From Vreelandella halophila (lineage in GTDB: Bacteria; Pseudomonadota; Gammaproteobacteria; Pseudomonadales; Oleiphilaceae), in assembly GCF_019903425.1 (NCBI RefSeq), contig NZ_JACHUZ010000013.1, forward strand, positions 961,619 to 1,025,618: a stretch of DNA of 64,000 bases, read 5' to 3'. Under the pieces are notes generated by a model. It saw only the letters and a program-made list of their open reading frames with translations. It was not told the DNA's origin and made no database searches. Numbering within the stretch: position 1 is the stretch's first letter; every line of letters starts with the position of its first letter. A program made the position numbers and the translations under genes. Shown here one piece after another: positions 17,450 through 27,213 of this stretch.

Positions 17450-18606
17450 GGCACGAAGGCCTCCAGCACGTCGTTCAGAAAGCGCTGGCCCTGGTCGGTC
17501 ACGGCCAGGCGCTGTTCATCCGCCACGAGCAGCCCACGCCTGCGGAGCTGTGCGAGTTGATCATGGATGCGTTCCAAGGGTAGGCCGGTTCGTTCCGGGA
17601 AGGAAGAGATTGGCACACCGGCGCTCAGCCGCAAGGTGTTCAGGAGGAATTCCAGTGGGCGGTCCTCGTGCTCCAGCTCCTGGCGGCCAGCGGTGCGGCT
17701 GCCGATGCGGTTGAGGTAGTCCTCCGGGCGGCGGGTCTTCCAGTAGCGCAGTATCCGGTCCGAAGCCGGGTGGGTCAGCTTGCCGTGGCCGCCGGCGCCG
17801 ATGGCCAGGTAGTCTCCGAAGCGCCAGTAGTTCAGGTTGTGCCGGCACGCCTCGCCGGGGCGTGACCAGGCCGAGACCTCGTAGCGCTGCAGCCCGTATC
17901 CGGTCAGGCAGGCCTCGCCCGCTTCCTGAATGCTGGCCAGCGTATCCTCGTCCGGCAGGGTGGGCGGATGCGAGTGGAATACCGTGTTGGGCTCGATGGT
18001 GAGCTGGTACCAGGAAATGTGGCCGGTGTCGAAGGCCAGGGCGGTCTCCAGGTCGGTCACCGCCTGTTCCGGTGTCTGGTCCGGGAGGCCGTGCATCAGG
18101 TCGATGTTGATGCGCTCGAAGCCCGCGGCCTGGGCCGCTTTCACCGCACGCGAGGCATCGTCGCCGCCGTGGATCCGGCCCAGGCGCTCCAGGTGATCCG
18201 GGTCGAAGCTCTGGACCCCGAGCGAGAGGCGGTTGATGCCCGCGTTGCGAAAGCCGGTGAAACGCGCTTCCTCCACGGTGCCGGGGTTGGCCTCCAGCGT
18301 GATCTCGTCCAGCCGGGACAGGTCCAGGCGCTGTGCCAGGGCCTCGAATAGCCGTTCGTAGAAGGACGGTGACATGAGCGAGGGCGTGCCGCCGCCGATG
18401 AAGATGGCTTCAACGGGGCGTGTCTCCGGCGTTGTCAGGTCCGCATCCAGATCCGCTAGCAGGGCGGCGAGGTAGTCGTCCTCCGGGATCACTTGCGGTG
18501 CCGTGTGGGAGTTGAAGTCGCAGTACGGGCACTTGCGCACGCACCAGGGCGTGTGCACATAGAGCGTCAGTGGCGGTGCGGTGAAAGCCTCAGGCGACGC
18601 TGTCAC
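17446..18606 (-). CDS. hemW: radical SAM haem chaperone HemW
   Basis: This 386-residue protein has the radical SAM cluster motif C-x3-C-x2-C in [12 protein letters not shown] and HemW features such as [11 protein letters not shown] and [17 protein letters not shown]. HemW inserts haem into respiratory enzymes; it is often misnamed coproporphyrinogen III dehydrogenase, from which it differs by lacking the extra cysteine. I start at GTG 18606, with GGGAG 7 bp upstream; it overlaps the rdgB end by 17 bp. The frame stays open upstream but there overlaps rdgB completely. Confidence 0.93.
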   Translation of the reverse strand: MTASPEAFTAPPLTLYVHTPWCVRKCPYCDFNSHTAPQVIPEDDYLAALLADLDADLTTPETRPVEAIFIGGGTPSLMSPSFYERLFEALAQRLDLSRLDEITLEANPGTVEEARFTGFRNAGINRLSLGVQSFDPDHLERLGRIHGGDDASRAVKAAQAAGFERINIDLMHGLPDQTPEQAVTDLETALAFDTGHISWYQLTIEPNTVFHSHPPTLPDEDTLASIQEAGEACLTGYGLQRYEVSAWSRPGEACRHNLNYWRFGDYLAIGAGGHGKLTHPASDRILRYWKTRRPEDYLNRIGSRTAGRQELEHEDRPLEFLLNTLRLSAGVPISSFPERTGLPLERIHDQLAQLRRRGLLVADEQRLAVTDQGQRFLNDVLEAFVP

Positions 18607-19198
18607 CAAGGCGCTCCCTGAGCTCGGCCATGGCTCGGCCGCGGTGACTGACCCGGGCCTTGTGCTCGGCCGGGAGTTCGGCGGCAGTGCAGCCCTCTTC
18701 AGGCACGAGGAACAGCGGGTCATAGCCGAAGCCGTCACCCCCGGCCGTCTCGCGGGCGATCCGGCCGGGCCACTGGCCGTGGCAGATCACCGGAATCGGA
18801 TCCTCGGCGGAACGCATCAGCACCAGTACGCAATGGAAGTGGGCGCCGCGCTCGGCATCCGGCACGTTCGCCAGGGCGTCCAGGAGCTTGTGGTTGTTGG
18901 CGTCATCATCCGCCGGCTCGCCGGCATAGCGGGCGGAATATACCCCCGGGGCGCCGCCAAGGGCATCCACCGCCAGCCCGGAGTCATCGGCAAGTGCCGG
19001 AAGGCCGCTGATGCGCGCCGCATGGCGGGCCTTGATCAGCGCATTCTCCACGAAGGTGGTGGCGGTCTCCTCGGGCGAGTCCACGCCCAGGTCCTTCTGG
19101 GCGCTGACCTCGATGCCCCAGGGCTGGAGCAGCCGGTTGAACTCGGCGATCTTGCCGGCGTTGTTGCTGGCCAGCACCCAGTGCCGATCACTCGTCAT
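18590..19198 (-). CDS. rdgB: XTP/dITP diphosphatase (non-canonical purine pyrophosphatase)
   Basis: This protein of about 202 residues opens with [13 protein letters not shown], the nucleotide-binding signature of the HAM1/RdgB family, and has [14 protein letters not shown] in the middle. It removes dITP and XTP from the nucleotide pool. Two tandem ATG codons overlap the DUF4426 stop codon; I favour 19198, with GGGAG 7 bp upstream, over 19201. The order DUF4426-rdgB-hemW is conserved in Pseudomonas-like genomes. Confidence 0.94.
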   Translation of the reverse strand: MTSDRHWVLASNNAGKIAEFNRLLQPWGIEVSAQKDLGVDSPEETATTFVENALIKARHAARISGLPALADDSGLAVDALGGAPGVYSARYAGEPADDDANNHKLLDALANVPDAERGAHFHCVLVLMRSAEDPIPVICHGQWPGRIARETAGGDGFGYDPLFLVPEEGCTAAELPAEHKARVSHRGRAMAELRERLGDSVA

Positions 19199-19640
19199 CA
19201 TAGAGCTCCCGGGAGAAACGCACCGGCAGTGTCTTGGCATCTCCGTAGGGCGCGGGTTCCAGCTCAAAAATCAGGAGTTCGCCCTGGCGGTACTGGAACT
19301 GGGCGAGGTAATAGACGGCATCACCCTCCTGCACGCGCCGGAAGGACAGCTCCTTGGTCTGGCGGGCCTCATTGGTGAAGGTGCCCTTGACCTGGGCCGT
19401 GATGGGCTTGGGGGCGTCGTCCCCGGAGGTCTTATGGACCGCGACATTGAGAAGGCCAACGGAACGGCTGCGGGTCAGGTCATATTCCCGGGCGACTTTC
19501 TTTTCCAGGAATGTCGACGGGATGACGGAGTAGTGAACCCGGTAGTTGTCGAACTCGGTGATGCCCTGGTTCTCGTCGGGTAGCGCATTAGCGAGCGGGC
19601 TGGCAAGCAGCAGGGCAAGGGCCAGGAGACGTTTTACCAT
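19188..19640 (-). CDS. exported DUF4426 protein
   Basis: This 150-residue protein has a clear signal peptide (residues 1-19, [19 protein letters not shown]) and a beta-rich mature part ([14 protein letters not shown]). The family is recognised by its place between metW and rdgB; its function is unknown. It probably acts in the periplasm. Its stop codon overlaps the rdgB start, so it belongs to the same operon. Confidence 0.85.
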   Translation of the reverse strand: MVKRLLALALLLASPLANALPDENQGITEFDNYRVHYSVIPSTFLEKKVAREYDLTRSRSVGLLNVAVHKTSGDDAPKPITAQVKGTFTNEARQTKELSFRRVQEGDAVYYLAQFQYRQGELLIFELEPAPYGDAKTLPVRFSRELYDDE

Positions 19641-19652
19641 GGATGACCTCCG

Positions 19653-20249
19653 TCAGCGGGTGACGCGATAGACCGCAATCTGCCCCAGCAGGTTGGGCCA
19701 GAGCCGGTTGTACCAGCGGGAGCGGTGGGCGTTGTCGACCACCGTCCGATCCTTGATACGGATCCGGTGCTCCTGGCACAGGGCCTCGAAATCGCGCACC
19801 GTGCACAGGTGAATATTGGGCGTATTGTACCATGTATGCGGCAGCGTGCTGGACATGGGCATGCGCCCGTTCCAGAGCTGGTGCAGCCGCAGGCGCCAGT
19901 AGCCGAAGTTGGGGAAGGTCACGACACCCTCGCGCCCGAGGCGCAGCATTTCCGTCAGGGCGCGGTCGGGGCGGCGCACGGCCTGAAGGGCCTGGGTCAT
20001 GATCACGGTGTCGAAGGTCTGGTCCCGGAAGCTGTGCAGCCGGTCCTCATCCAGGTCCTGTTCGATCACGTTCACGCCCTTGCGCACGCATTCCTCGATG
20101 TACTCCGGGTTGATCTCCAGCCCGTAACCGACAACACCCTTTTCGCGCTGCAGGTAGTCCATCAGGGTGCCGTCACCACAGCCCAGGTCGAGTACGCGGG
20201 AGCCGGGGGCCACCCAGGGTTCGATCAGCTTGAGGTCAGCCCGCATCAC
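19653..20249 (-). CDS. metW: MetW, methyltransferase-like partner of MetX
   Basis: This 198-residue protein carries a SAM-type motif [16 protein letters not shown], and the family pattern [18 protein letters not shown]. In Pseudomonas-like bacteria MetW works with MetX in methionine synthesis. The start overlaps metX by 14 bp, showing translational coupling. ATG 20246 is an equally possible start. Confidence 0.94.
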   Translation of the reverse strand: MMRADLKLIEPWVAPGSRVLDLGCGDGTLMDYLQREKGVVGYGLEINPEYIEECVRKGVNVIEQDLDEDRLHSFRDQTFDTVIMTQALQAVRRPDRALTEMLRLGREGVVTFPNFGYWRLRLHQLWNGRMPMSSTLPHTWYNTPNIHLCTVRDFEALCQEHRIRIKDRTVVDNAHRSRWYNRLWPNLLGQIAVYRVTR

Positions 20250-21393
20250 CGTGCTCCTTTGCCACCCGGTTCATGTAGGCCCGGAACAGGCTCTCGTAGC
20301 GCTCATTGGGCACCAGGAAGGCATCATGGCCCCAGTCGGAATCGATCTCCGCGTAGCTGACGTCACGCCGGGCATCGACCATGGCATTGACCAGTTTCTG
20401 GGAGTGCTCCGGGGCAAAGCGCCAGTCGGAACTGAACGAGAGCACCAGGAAGCGGCAGCGGGCTTCGGCCATGGCACGGGTAAGGTCGTTGCCGAACTCC
20501 CTGGCCGGGTCGAAATAGTCCAGTGCTCGGGTCATCAGCAGGTAGGTGTTGGCATCAAAGGTCTCGGAAAAGCGCACCCCCTGGTATTGGAGGTAGCTCT
20601 CCACCTGGAATTCAACGTCGAAGCCGAAGTGATAGGCGTGGTCGCGCAGCTCCCGGCCGAACTTCTCGCCCATGGAAACGTCCGACAGGTAGGTGATGTG
20701 ACCGACCATGCGCGCGAGCATCAGTCCACGCTGGGGAATGGCGTCGTTTTCCAGGTAGCGCCCCTCATGGAACTCGGGGTCCGAGGTGATGGCGCGCCTT
20801 GCCACCTCGTTGAAGGCGATGTTCTGGGCGGTGAGCCTGGGCGTGGCGGCGATCACCACGGCGTGGCGGATCCGCTCCGGGTAGTGGATGGCCCAGTCCA
20901 GTGCCTGCATGCCGCCAAGTGAGCCACCAATGACCGCGGCCCATTGGTCAATGCCGAGACGGTCGGCCAGCCGGGCCTGGCTCTTGACCCAGTCCCGGAC
21001 CGTGATCACCGGGAAATCGGGCCCGTAGGGACGGCCTGTGTCGGGGTTCTCGGACGCTGGGCCGGTGCTGCCGTGGCAGCCACCGAGGTTGTTGGGGCAC
21101 ACCACGAAGAATTTGTTGGTGTCGATGGGTTTGCCGGGGCCGATGCAGGCATCCCACCAGCCGGGTTTGCGGTCTTCACGGGAATGATAGCCGGCGGCGT
21201 GATGGTGGCCGCTCAGGGCGTGACAGATGAGCACCGCGTTGCTGGCATCCGCGTTCAGGGTGCCATAGGTCTCGAATACCAGATTGAATTCCGGCAGGGT
21301 ATGGCCGGACTCCAGCCGGATGGGCTCCGGGAAGTGCAGCCTCTGTGGTTCGACAATGCCCACCGAGTCGGCGGCCTGGGATTCAGCAGCCAT
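20236..21393 (-). CDS. metX: homoserine O-acyltransferase MetX
   Basis: This 385-residue alpha/beta-hydrolase-fold enzyme acylates homoserine in the methionine pathway. The nucleophile serine lies in [14 protein letters not shown], the catalytic aspartate and histidine in the C-terminal part ([10 protein letters not shown]). Many gammaproteobacterial MetX proteins with a metW partner use succinyl-CoA rather than acetyl-CoA, so the acyl donor should not be assumed. It heads the minus-strand series metX-metW-DUF4426-rdgB-hemW. Confidence 0.94.
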   Translation of the reverse strand: MAAESQAADSVGIVEPQRLHFPEPIRLESGHTLPEFNLVFETYGTLNADASNAVLICHALSGHHHAAGYHSREDRKPGWWDACIGPGKPIDTNKFFVVCPNNLGGCHGSTGPASENPDTGRPYGPDFPVITVRDWVKSQARLADRLGIDQWAAVIGGSLGGMQALDWAIHYPERIRHAVVIAATPRLTAQNIAFNEVARRAITSDPEFHEGRYLENDAIPQRGLMLARMVGHITYLSDVSMGEKFGRELRDHAYHFGFDVEFQVESYLQYQGVRFSETFDANTYLLMTRALDYFDPAREFGNDLTRAMAEARCRFLVLSFSSDWRFAPEHSQKLVNAMVDARRDVSYAEIDSDWGHDAFLVPNERYESLFRAYMNRVAKEHGDAG

Positions 21394-21461
21394 GAATGCG
21401 AAAGGATCCTTCGGTGATGGACGGTTCCGGTCAGGTCGGGCAGTGTATCGAGGGGTCAGCC

Positions 21462-23396
21462 CTAAGGCAACTGTGCCCCGGGCGGTGGCGCAATACCTGC
21501 CTCCAGTTTGCGCGCCACGCGCAGCTGCTGCTCCAGGGTGCCGCGCTGCTGTCGCAGTTTGTCCGCTTCGGCCTTCAGTTCCTTCTCGTCGTCCACGATA
21601 TGGCGAAGCCGCCGGAACTGGGTCTCAAGACGCTGTTTCTGCTGTTGGGTGTGCTGCAGCAAGGGCATGAGGGCCTCGCCTGGCCAGCGGTCAATGTCCT
21701 GCATGGTGCGGTGGATGATCTGGCGGGCCTCAGTGACAATGGTGGCCAGGAACTGCTGGATCAGCCGGTTCTGCTGGGTCAGCAGTGAGCGCGGGTCCCG
21801 GCGGAAGCGGTCCGCTCGGCTGCGCAGGTCACGCAGGGCAATCAGGTGCCGGCCCAGGCGCAGCGGTACCGGTTCCAGGGGCCGCTCATTCCCGCTGTTC
21901 GTATGACGACGGTAAATGGACTCCACCATCTTTTCGGCGCGGCGGCCTTCCGCCATCAGGTTATTGAAGTCGTTCTCGAGAACTTCGAAAAGGGCGTTCA
22001 TGGCACTGGCCAGCCCCGGGGTGGTCCAGCTGCCCTCAAGGCGCTGGCGGGTGCGTTCGACGTGCTGCTCAAACCGCTCGGGGTTGAGGATCCGTCGCAG
22101 TATATCGCCCTGGGACGCCATGAGGCGCCGGCTGGATTTCAGGGTGATCAGCCGACGGTTGAAGAAGTCATAGTCGTGCCGGGTTTTCTCCGCCAGCTCG
22201 GAGATTTCCTGCCGGTCGGTGCCCTGGGCCTCCAGAAGCTCGAGTTCCGCATCCAGTGATGCCTGCTGGTTTTCCAGATCCGCCTGGTTGTCGCGGATCA
22301 TGGAGCGCAGGTCGCTGACCAGCTCGCCGCTGATCAGCTGTTCCCGGCGGCCGAGAATGCGTTCACTGACCAGTTCCTCCAGCTGCGCCAGGCCGCTCTT
22401 GCGGCGCAGAGCATCGTCGTCACGGATTCGCCCCAGAAGGCCCTGTTTGGCGGAGACAGGCAGCACGTCCTCCATGCCGAGCCCGAGCTGACGGGCAGTG
22501 GTCTCGCGCACACGCTTGATGGCAGTGCCGGTGTGGTCATTGCCGGACGGGTCATCCCAGAGGACATCGATCTTGTTGAGGATCGCGAAACGCCCGGCAC
22601 GGTGGTCGGCATCCCGGGTGTCGATGTGTTCACGCCAGATCGTCATGTCGCTGGCGGTGACGCCGGCATCCGCTGCCAGCAGGAAGACCACCGCCTGGGC
22701 CGAGGGCAGCATGGAGACGGTCAGCTCCGGCTCCGAACCCAGGGCGTTGAGGCCCGGGGTGTCCAGAATCCGCAGTCCACGCTCCAGGACCGGATGCTGC
22801 AGGCTGATCATGGCATGGCGCCAGGCGGGAATGAGTACCTGGTGGGGGTCATCCGAGGAGGCGTCCAGCATGGCATCGTTGAAGCCCAGATCCGCCGCTT
22901 CGGCGCGCGGGACACTGCGCGTCTCGGCCACCCGGGCAAGGGTGTTCGCCATGGCAGCGGTGTCGTTCGGGTCAAGTGCCACGGTCTCCCAGGCGCCCGG
23001 TTCATGACGCAGCTGCTGCAGTGACATGGGCCCGTTCCGGGTCCCGATGGGCAGCAGCATCAGGTAGCTGGTGCGCGCGTGGCGGTCAAAGAACAGCTCG
23101 GTGGGACACATCGTGGTGCGCCCGGCTTCCGAGGGCAGCAGCCGCTGACCGTGACCGGTCAGGAAAAGGGCATTGATCAGCTCGGTCTTACCCCGGGAAT
23201 ACTCACCCACGAAGGCGATGGTCAGCTCATCCTCCACCAGCAGGCGGATGCTGCGCTGGAGGTGGCGCTCGATGTCCTCCTCGAGCAGCTCGTTGAACTG
23301 GAGCCAGCGCCGGTAGCGTGTGATGTTCCGGACCAGTTCCTTTTTCCAGCTGTGGTAGGACTCAACCTGATCGGTGAGGGTAACTGCATCTGCCAT
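21462..23396 (-). CDS. bacterial dynamin-like GTPase
   Basis: This protein of about 644 residues has the GTPase motifs G1 [13 protein letters not shown]3 DTPGLNALG and G4 LNKIDVLWD near the N-terminus. Long helical and coiled-coil segments follow (about residues 350-440 and 560-640), ending in a Leu/Gln/Arg-rich helix. Bacterial dynamins bind and remodel membranes, often under stress. The start is set at 23396 ([10 protein letters not shown]); an upstream in-frame ATG has no better ribosome site. It stands alone between yggT and metX, with no second dynamin next to it. Confidence 0.85.
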   Translation of the reverse strand: MADAVTLTDQVESYHSWKKELVRNITRYRRWLQFNELLEEDIERHLQRSIRLLVEDELTIAFVGEYSRGKTELINALFLTGHGQRLLPSEAGRTTMCPTELFFDRHARTSYLMLLPIGTRNGPMSLQQLRHEPGAWETVALDPNDTAAMANTLARVAETRSVPRAEAADLGFNDAMLDASSDDPHQVLIPAWRHAMISLQHPVLERGLRILDTPGLNALGSEPELTVSMLPSAQAVVFLLAADAGVTASDMTIWREHIDTRDADHRAGRFAILNKIDVLWDDPSGNDHTGTAIKRVRETTARQLGLGMEDVLPVSAKQGLLGRIRDDDALRRKSGLAQLEELVSERILGRREQLISGELVSDLRSMIRDNQADLENQQASLDAELELLEAQGTDRQEISELAEKTRHDYDFFNRRLITLKSSRRLMASQGDILRRILNPERFEQHVERTRQRLEGSWTTPGLASAMNALFEVLENDFNNLMAEGRRAEKMVESIYRRHTNSGNERPLEPVPLRLGRHLIALRDLRSRADRFRRDPRSLLTQQNRLIQQFLATIVTEARQIIHRTMQDIDRWPGEALMPLLQHTQQQKQRLETQFRRLRHIVDDEKELKAEADKLRQQRGTLEQQLRVARKLEAGIAPPPGAQLP

Positions 23397-23463
23397 CGTA
23401 GGCCCCTGAGCTTCCGGAATCCGTTTCACGGGATTTTGCGGAAGTATAGAACGTCCCTGGAAG

Positions 23464-23482
23464 AGGGGCATGTAATGCCCCT
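23464..23482. terminator. hairpin between yggT and the dynamin gene
   Basis: AGGGGCAT (23464-23471) and ATGCCCCT (23475-23482) form a perfect stem with a 3-nt loop. It may end the yggS-proC-yggT transcript on the minus strand, although no T-run follows there. Confidence 0.4.
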
Positions 23483-23517
23483 GTGCCTTTATGTTTCGGT
23501 TTGAATATACGTGGCCG

Positions 23518-24078
23518 TCAGAACGGCATGCCCGCGGCCTGCTGCAGGTTGCTCATCACCACCTGGACCATGTTCAGCACCAGGAAGACCAGAATCGGCG
23601 ACAGATCCAGCCCGCCCATGGGCGGCAGCAGGTTGCGGAACGGGGCCATGATGGGCTCGGTGATCTGGTGGATGATCTGGATGCCGGGGTGCGGATTGCC
23701 GGGCGCCAGCCAGCTGATCACGATCATGCCGATGATGGCGAAGAAGTAGATGGTCAGTACAAGACTGATTACCTTGAGCAGCCCCCAGACCAGCAGTGCC
23801 AGCGGCTGGAAGGCGTAGCCGGCAAGGCTGAGGATGACCAGGTACATGATGGCCTGGAACAGGATGGCGACGATCAGCGACGCGCCGTCAAAGCGCTTGA
23901 ACGGCGGCACCATCTTCCGCACGGGATCGGTAACCGGGTTGGTGGCTTTGGCGATGAATTGGCTGATGGGGTTGAAGAAATCCACCTGGCAGAGCTGGAA
24001 GAGGAACCGGAGGATCAGCAGCGTCAGGTAGAAAGTGGTGAGCATCTGGAGGGATGAAACCAGGATTTCGGTGCCCAT
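23518..24078 (-). CDS. yggT: YggT family membrane protein
   Basis: This 186-residue protein contains two YggT repeats, each with a membrane helix pair followed by a proline-rich motif (NPVTDPVRKMVPPF and TEPIMAPFRNLLPPMGG). The family is implicated in osmotic tolerance and envelope organisation, without a settled biochemical role. It lies downstream of proC, but a large hairpin repeat (24137-24244) sits in the 192-bp gap, which may reduce or end co-transcription. Confidence 0.9.
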   Translation of the reverse strand: MGTEILVSSLQMLTTFYLTLLILRFLFQLCQVDFFNPISQFIAKATNPVTDPVRKMVPPFKRFDGASLIVAILFQAIMYLVILSLAGYAFQPLALLVWGLLKVISLVLTIYFFAIIGMIVISWLAPGNPHPGIQIIHQITEPIMAPFRNLLPPMGGLDLSPILVFLVLNMVQVVMSNLQQAAGMPF

Positions 24079-24136
24079 GGGTATCTCTGCTCCTTAAAGC
24101 GAATTCTGGCCCGGAGGCTTTCGCGTGGTCTGAAAA

Positions 24137-24244
24137 GGGGTGGCCGGGAGTTCTGTCCGGGAAGCTCTGGAGCCATGGATGGCGGAAGAGCAGCGTACAG
24201 GGATGTATTTACAGCGTTTCCCGGACAGAACTCCCGGCCACCCC
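24137..24244. repeat. large hairpin repeat, copy A
   Basis: A perfect 27-bp inverted repeat forms the outer arms (24137-24163 and 24218-24244). The 54-bp interior holds a hairpin whose stem is GCTCT/AGAGC plus CCAT/ATGG, then the shared tail ending TATTTACAGCG. The core is shared with copies at 25926 and 44103, but the outermost arm sequence is unique to this locus. It lies between proC and yggT. Confidence 0.9.
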
Positions 24245-24270
24245 GTTGGCAACGTGTTAAGTGGCTTGGA

Positions 24271-25113
24271 TTATAAAGCTTTTTTCAACTGCTCCGACAG
24301 CTCCGCCGAACGCGTCTTCGCCGCATTGAACGCCTTTTTCACGATGTCCCTCAGGCCGCCTTTCTCGAGGGCATCCACCGCCTGTTCCGTGGTGCCGCCG
24401 GGGGACATGACGTTGCGCCGCAGCTGGTCCGGCGCTTCGTCGCCCCGGGAGCACATCTCCGCTGCCCCCGCCATGGTCTGGATGGCGAGCTGGCGGGCGG
24501 TCTCAGGATGTACGCCGGCGTCGATGGCCGCCGCTTCCATGGACTCCACCAGCAGGTAGCAGTAGGCCGGGCCGCTGCCGGAGAGAGCGGTGACAGCATG
24601 CATCTCTTCTTCCTGCTCGAGCCAGACGGCCAGCCCGATGCTGCTGAAGATATCCGTCACGGTGTCGCGCTGTTCCTTGGACACGCCGTCCGTCGCATAG
24701 AGCGCGGTCGCGCCCTTGCCGACCAGGGACGGCGTGTTGGGCATGCAGCGGACCATGGGCACATCACCGCCGAGCCAGTTGCTGATGGTTTCTGAATCCA
24801 GGCCGGCGGCGATGGAGACGGCGAGCGGGCGGGTGTTCTGGACCACGCTGGCAATATCCTGGCAGGCCTCGGCCATGATCTGGGGTTTGACCGCCAGGAT
24901 CAGGATGTCCGCCTGGCTGGCGCAGTGGCGGTTATCCGTGGTGGTGTAGATGCCGAAGTCGTTGCGCAGGCTCTGGAGGTGTTTGTCCTCCGGCGCGCTG
25001 GCCCAGATGCGCGAGGGATCATAGCCATTGGCGACCAGGCCACCCAGGATGGCGCGGGCCATATTGCCGGCGCCTATGAACGAAATGGCGGGTTGCTGCG
25101 GGTCCTGTTGCAT
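24271..25113 (-). CDS. proC: pyrroline-5-carboxylate reductase
   Basis: This 280-residue NAD(P)H-dependent enzyme makes the last step of proline synthesis. The Rossmann motif IGAGNMARAILGG is at the N-terminus and the family signature (ALSGSGPAYCYLLVESM) lies near residue 170. The ATG overlaps the yggS stop codon (TAATG), so the two are one operon. The length and order yggS-proC-yggT are normal. Confidence 0.95.
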   Translation of the reverse strand: MQQDPQQPAISFIGAGNMARAILGGLVANGYDPSRIWASAPEDKHLQSLRNDFGIYTTTDNRHCASQADILILAVKPQIMAEACQDIASVVQNTRPLAVSIAAGLDSETISNWLGGDVPMVRCMPNTPSLVGKGATALYATDGVSKEQRDTVTDIFSSIGLAVWLEQEEEMHAVTALSGSGPAYCYLLVESMEAAAIDAGVHPETARQLAIQTMAGAAEMCSRGDEAPDQLRRNVMSPGGTTEQAVDALEKGGLRDIVKKAFNAAKTRSAELSEQLKKAL

Positions 25114-25817
25114 TACTGAGCCTCGTAGTCGCGGGGTCCGAAAAGGGCGGTGCCCAGGCGCACGATGGTGGCGCCCTCGGCGATGGCGGCTTCCAGGTCG
25201 CCGGACATGCCCATGGACAGAGTGTCCAGAGCCCCATTATCCACGCCGCGCCTTACCTCAGCCAGCAAACCAGCCAGCTCGCGGAACCGCTCACGCTGCA
25301 CCGCCGCCGGATTGGCCGGATCCGGAATCGCCATCAGCCCCCGCAGCCGGCACCCTTCAAGCCCACTCAGCTCCTGCGCCAGCCCCGGAACCTCCTCCGG
25401 ACGCACGCCGGATTTGGTCGGTTCATCATCGATATTGACCTGAATACAAAGATTCAGCGGCGCCATGCCCGCCGGCCGCTGCTCACTCAGCCGCCGCGCC
25501 ACCTTGGCGCGGTCAATGCTGTGCACCCAGCTGAAATGCTCCGCCACCGGGCGCGTCTTGTTCGACTGCAGCGGCCCGATGAAATGCCACTCCAGATCCG
25601 GCAGATCCGAAAGCGCCTCAATCTTGTCCAGCGCCTCCTGGATGTAGTTCTCCCCAAATGCCTTCTGCCCCGCCTCGGCGGCCTCCCGGAGCAGTTCCGC
25701 CGGCTTGGTCTTGGAAACGGCCAGCAGCTGCACGCCTGCCGGATCCCTTTCAGCCTCCTCGGCCGCGGAACGGATGCGCGTGGCTGCCTTTTCGAGGTTC
25801 TCTGCTATGCTGATCAT
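25113..25817 (-). CDS. yggS: PLP homeostasis protein (YggS/PLPBP)
   Basis: This 234-residue protein has the fold of the alanine racemase barrel without a second domain. The PLP lysine lies in LLAVSKTKP, and the C-terminal SMGMSGDLEAAIAEG and VRLGTALFGPR motifs bind the phosphate. It has no known enzyme activity and buffers PLP for other enzymes. Transcription of yggS-proC starts inside the 340-bp gap shared with pilT, most of which is filled by hairpin repeat copy B. Confidence 0.94.
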   Translation of the reverse strand: MISIAENLEKAATRIRSAAEEAERDPAGVQLLAVSKTKPAELLREAAEAGQKAFGENYIQEALDKIEALSDLPDLEWHFIGPLQSNKTRPVAEHFSWVHSIDRAKVARRLSEQRPAGMAPLNLCIQVNIDDEPTKSGVRPEEVPGLAQELSGLEGCRLRGLMAIPDPANPAAVQRERFRELAGLLAEVRRGVDNGALDTLSMGMSGDLEAAIAEGATIVRLGTALFGPRDYEAQ

Positions 25818-25925
25818 TGGCTCTGCCCGGGGGAATGTGACGGCTCATAAAGTAACGTCTGCCCCTGTAAAAACCAAGCTACGACCAGATTCAGATTGCC
25901 CTGACCGCCGTGTATAAGGTCTGAA

Positions 25926-26116
25926 GCTGGGAGGAGGGGAGTGCTTTCCGGGAAGCTCTGGAGCCAAAGATGGCGGAAGAGCAGCGTAGAGGGGTTTGCG
26001 CGATTGAGCGCAAACGGGTTTACACGGATGTAAACCCTGGACTTTTCAGCGGAGCACGATAGCGCAGCTGAAAAGTATTTACAGCGATTCCCGCAAAGCA
26101 CTCCCCTCCTCCCAGC
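25926..26116. repeat. large hairpin repeat, copy B, with three extra internal hairpins
   Basis: The outer arms are 29 bp long with a single mismatch (25926-25954 and 26088-26116). The interior starts like copy A but is expanded by three hairpins in a row: GTTTGCGC/GCGCAAAC (25994-26015), GGGTTTACA/TGTAAACCC (26016-26037) and ACTTTTCAGC/GCTGAAAAGT (26041-26076). It ends with the shared TATTTACAGCG. It fills the divergent gap between yggS and pilT. Confidence 0.9.
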
Positions 26117-26157
26117 AGGCACGGAGTCAGAGGCTTCCAGAACGACCGAGGCTGTAC

Positions 26158-27192
26158 ATGGATATAACCGAACTGCTTGCGTTCTCCGCCAAACAGGGCG
26201 CATCCGACCTCCACCTCTCCGCCGGCCTGCCCCCCATGATCCGGGTGGACGGCGACGTGCGCAGGATCAACCTGCCGCCCATGGAGCACAAGGAAGTGCA
26301 CCGGCTCATCTACGACATCATGAACGACAAGCAGCGCAAGGACTACGAAGAGTTCCTCGAGACCGACTTCTCCTTCGAGGTGCCCGGCGTCGCGCGCTTC
26401 CGTGTCAACGTCTTCAACCAGAACCGCGGCTCCGGCGCCGTCTTCCGGACCATCCCCTCCAAGGTCCTGACCATGGAAGACCTCGGCATGGGCCAAGTGT
26501 TCAAGGACATCTCCTCCAACCCGCGCGGCCTGGTGCTGGTGACCGGCCCCACCGGCTCCGGTAAGTCCACCACGTTGGCCGCGATGATCGACTACATCAA
26601 CGAGACCCGGTACGACCACATCCTCACCATCGAGGACCCCATCGAATTCGTGCACGACTCCAAGAAATGCCTGATGAACCAGCGGGAAGTGCACCGGGAT
26701 ACACTGGGTTTCAACGAATCACTGCGCTCCGCGCTGCGGGAAGACCCCGACATCATCCTGGTTGGCGAGCTGCGGGACCTCGAGACCATCCGCCTGGCCC
26801 TGACCGCCGCCGAAACCGGCCACCTGGTGTTCGGCACCCTGCACACCACCTCCGCCGCCAAGACCATCGACCGGGTCGTGGACGTCTTCCCGGCGGAGGA
26901 AAAGGCCATGGTACGCTCGATGCTGTCGGAGTCCCTGCAGGCGGTGGTCTCCCAGGCACTGCTGAAGAAAAACGGTGGCGGCCGGGTTGCCGCGCACGAG
27001 ATCATGATCGGCAACTCGGCGATCCGGAACCTGATCCGCGAAGACAAGGTGGCGCAGATGTACTCCGCCATCCAGACAGGCGGTCAACTGGGCATGCAGA
27101 CCCTGGACCAGCATCTGAAGAACCTGCTGCAGAAGGGTACTATCTCCCGCGAGGAGGCCCAGGCCAAGGCCAAGATGCCGGACAATTTCTGA
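26158..27192 (+). CDS. pilT: type IV pilus retraction ATPase
   Basis: This 344-residue hexameric ATPase powers pilus retraction and twitching. The N-terminal PAS-like domain (SAKQGASDLHLSAGLPP) is followed by Walker A GPTGSGKSTT, the Asp box, Walker B and His box (TGHLVFGTLHTTSA). The PilT-specific motif close to the C-terminus, AIRNLIREDK, is present. GAGG lies 6 bp before the ATG. It is followed 21 bp later by pilU. Confidence 0.96.
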   Translation: MDITELLAFSAKQGASDLHLSAGLPPMIRVDGDVRRINLPPMEHKEVHRLIYDIMNDKQRKDYEEFLETDFSFEVPGVARFRVNVFNQNRGSGAVFRTIPSKVLTMEDLGMGQVFKDISSNPRGLVLVTGPTGSGKSTTLAAMIDYINETRYDHILTIEDPIEFVHDSKKCLMNQREVHRDTLGFNESLRSALREDPDIILVGELRDLETIRLALTAAETGHLVFGTLHTTSAAKTIDRVVDVFPAEEKAMVRSMLSESLQAVVSQALLKKNGGGRVAAHEIMIGNSAIRNLIREDKVAQMYSAIQTGGQLGMQTLDQHLKNLLQKGTISREEAQAKAKMPDNF

Positions 27193-27213
27193 TAAGGGGC
27201 GGGGAATACGGTC

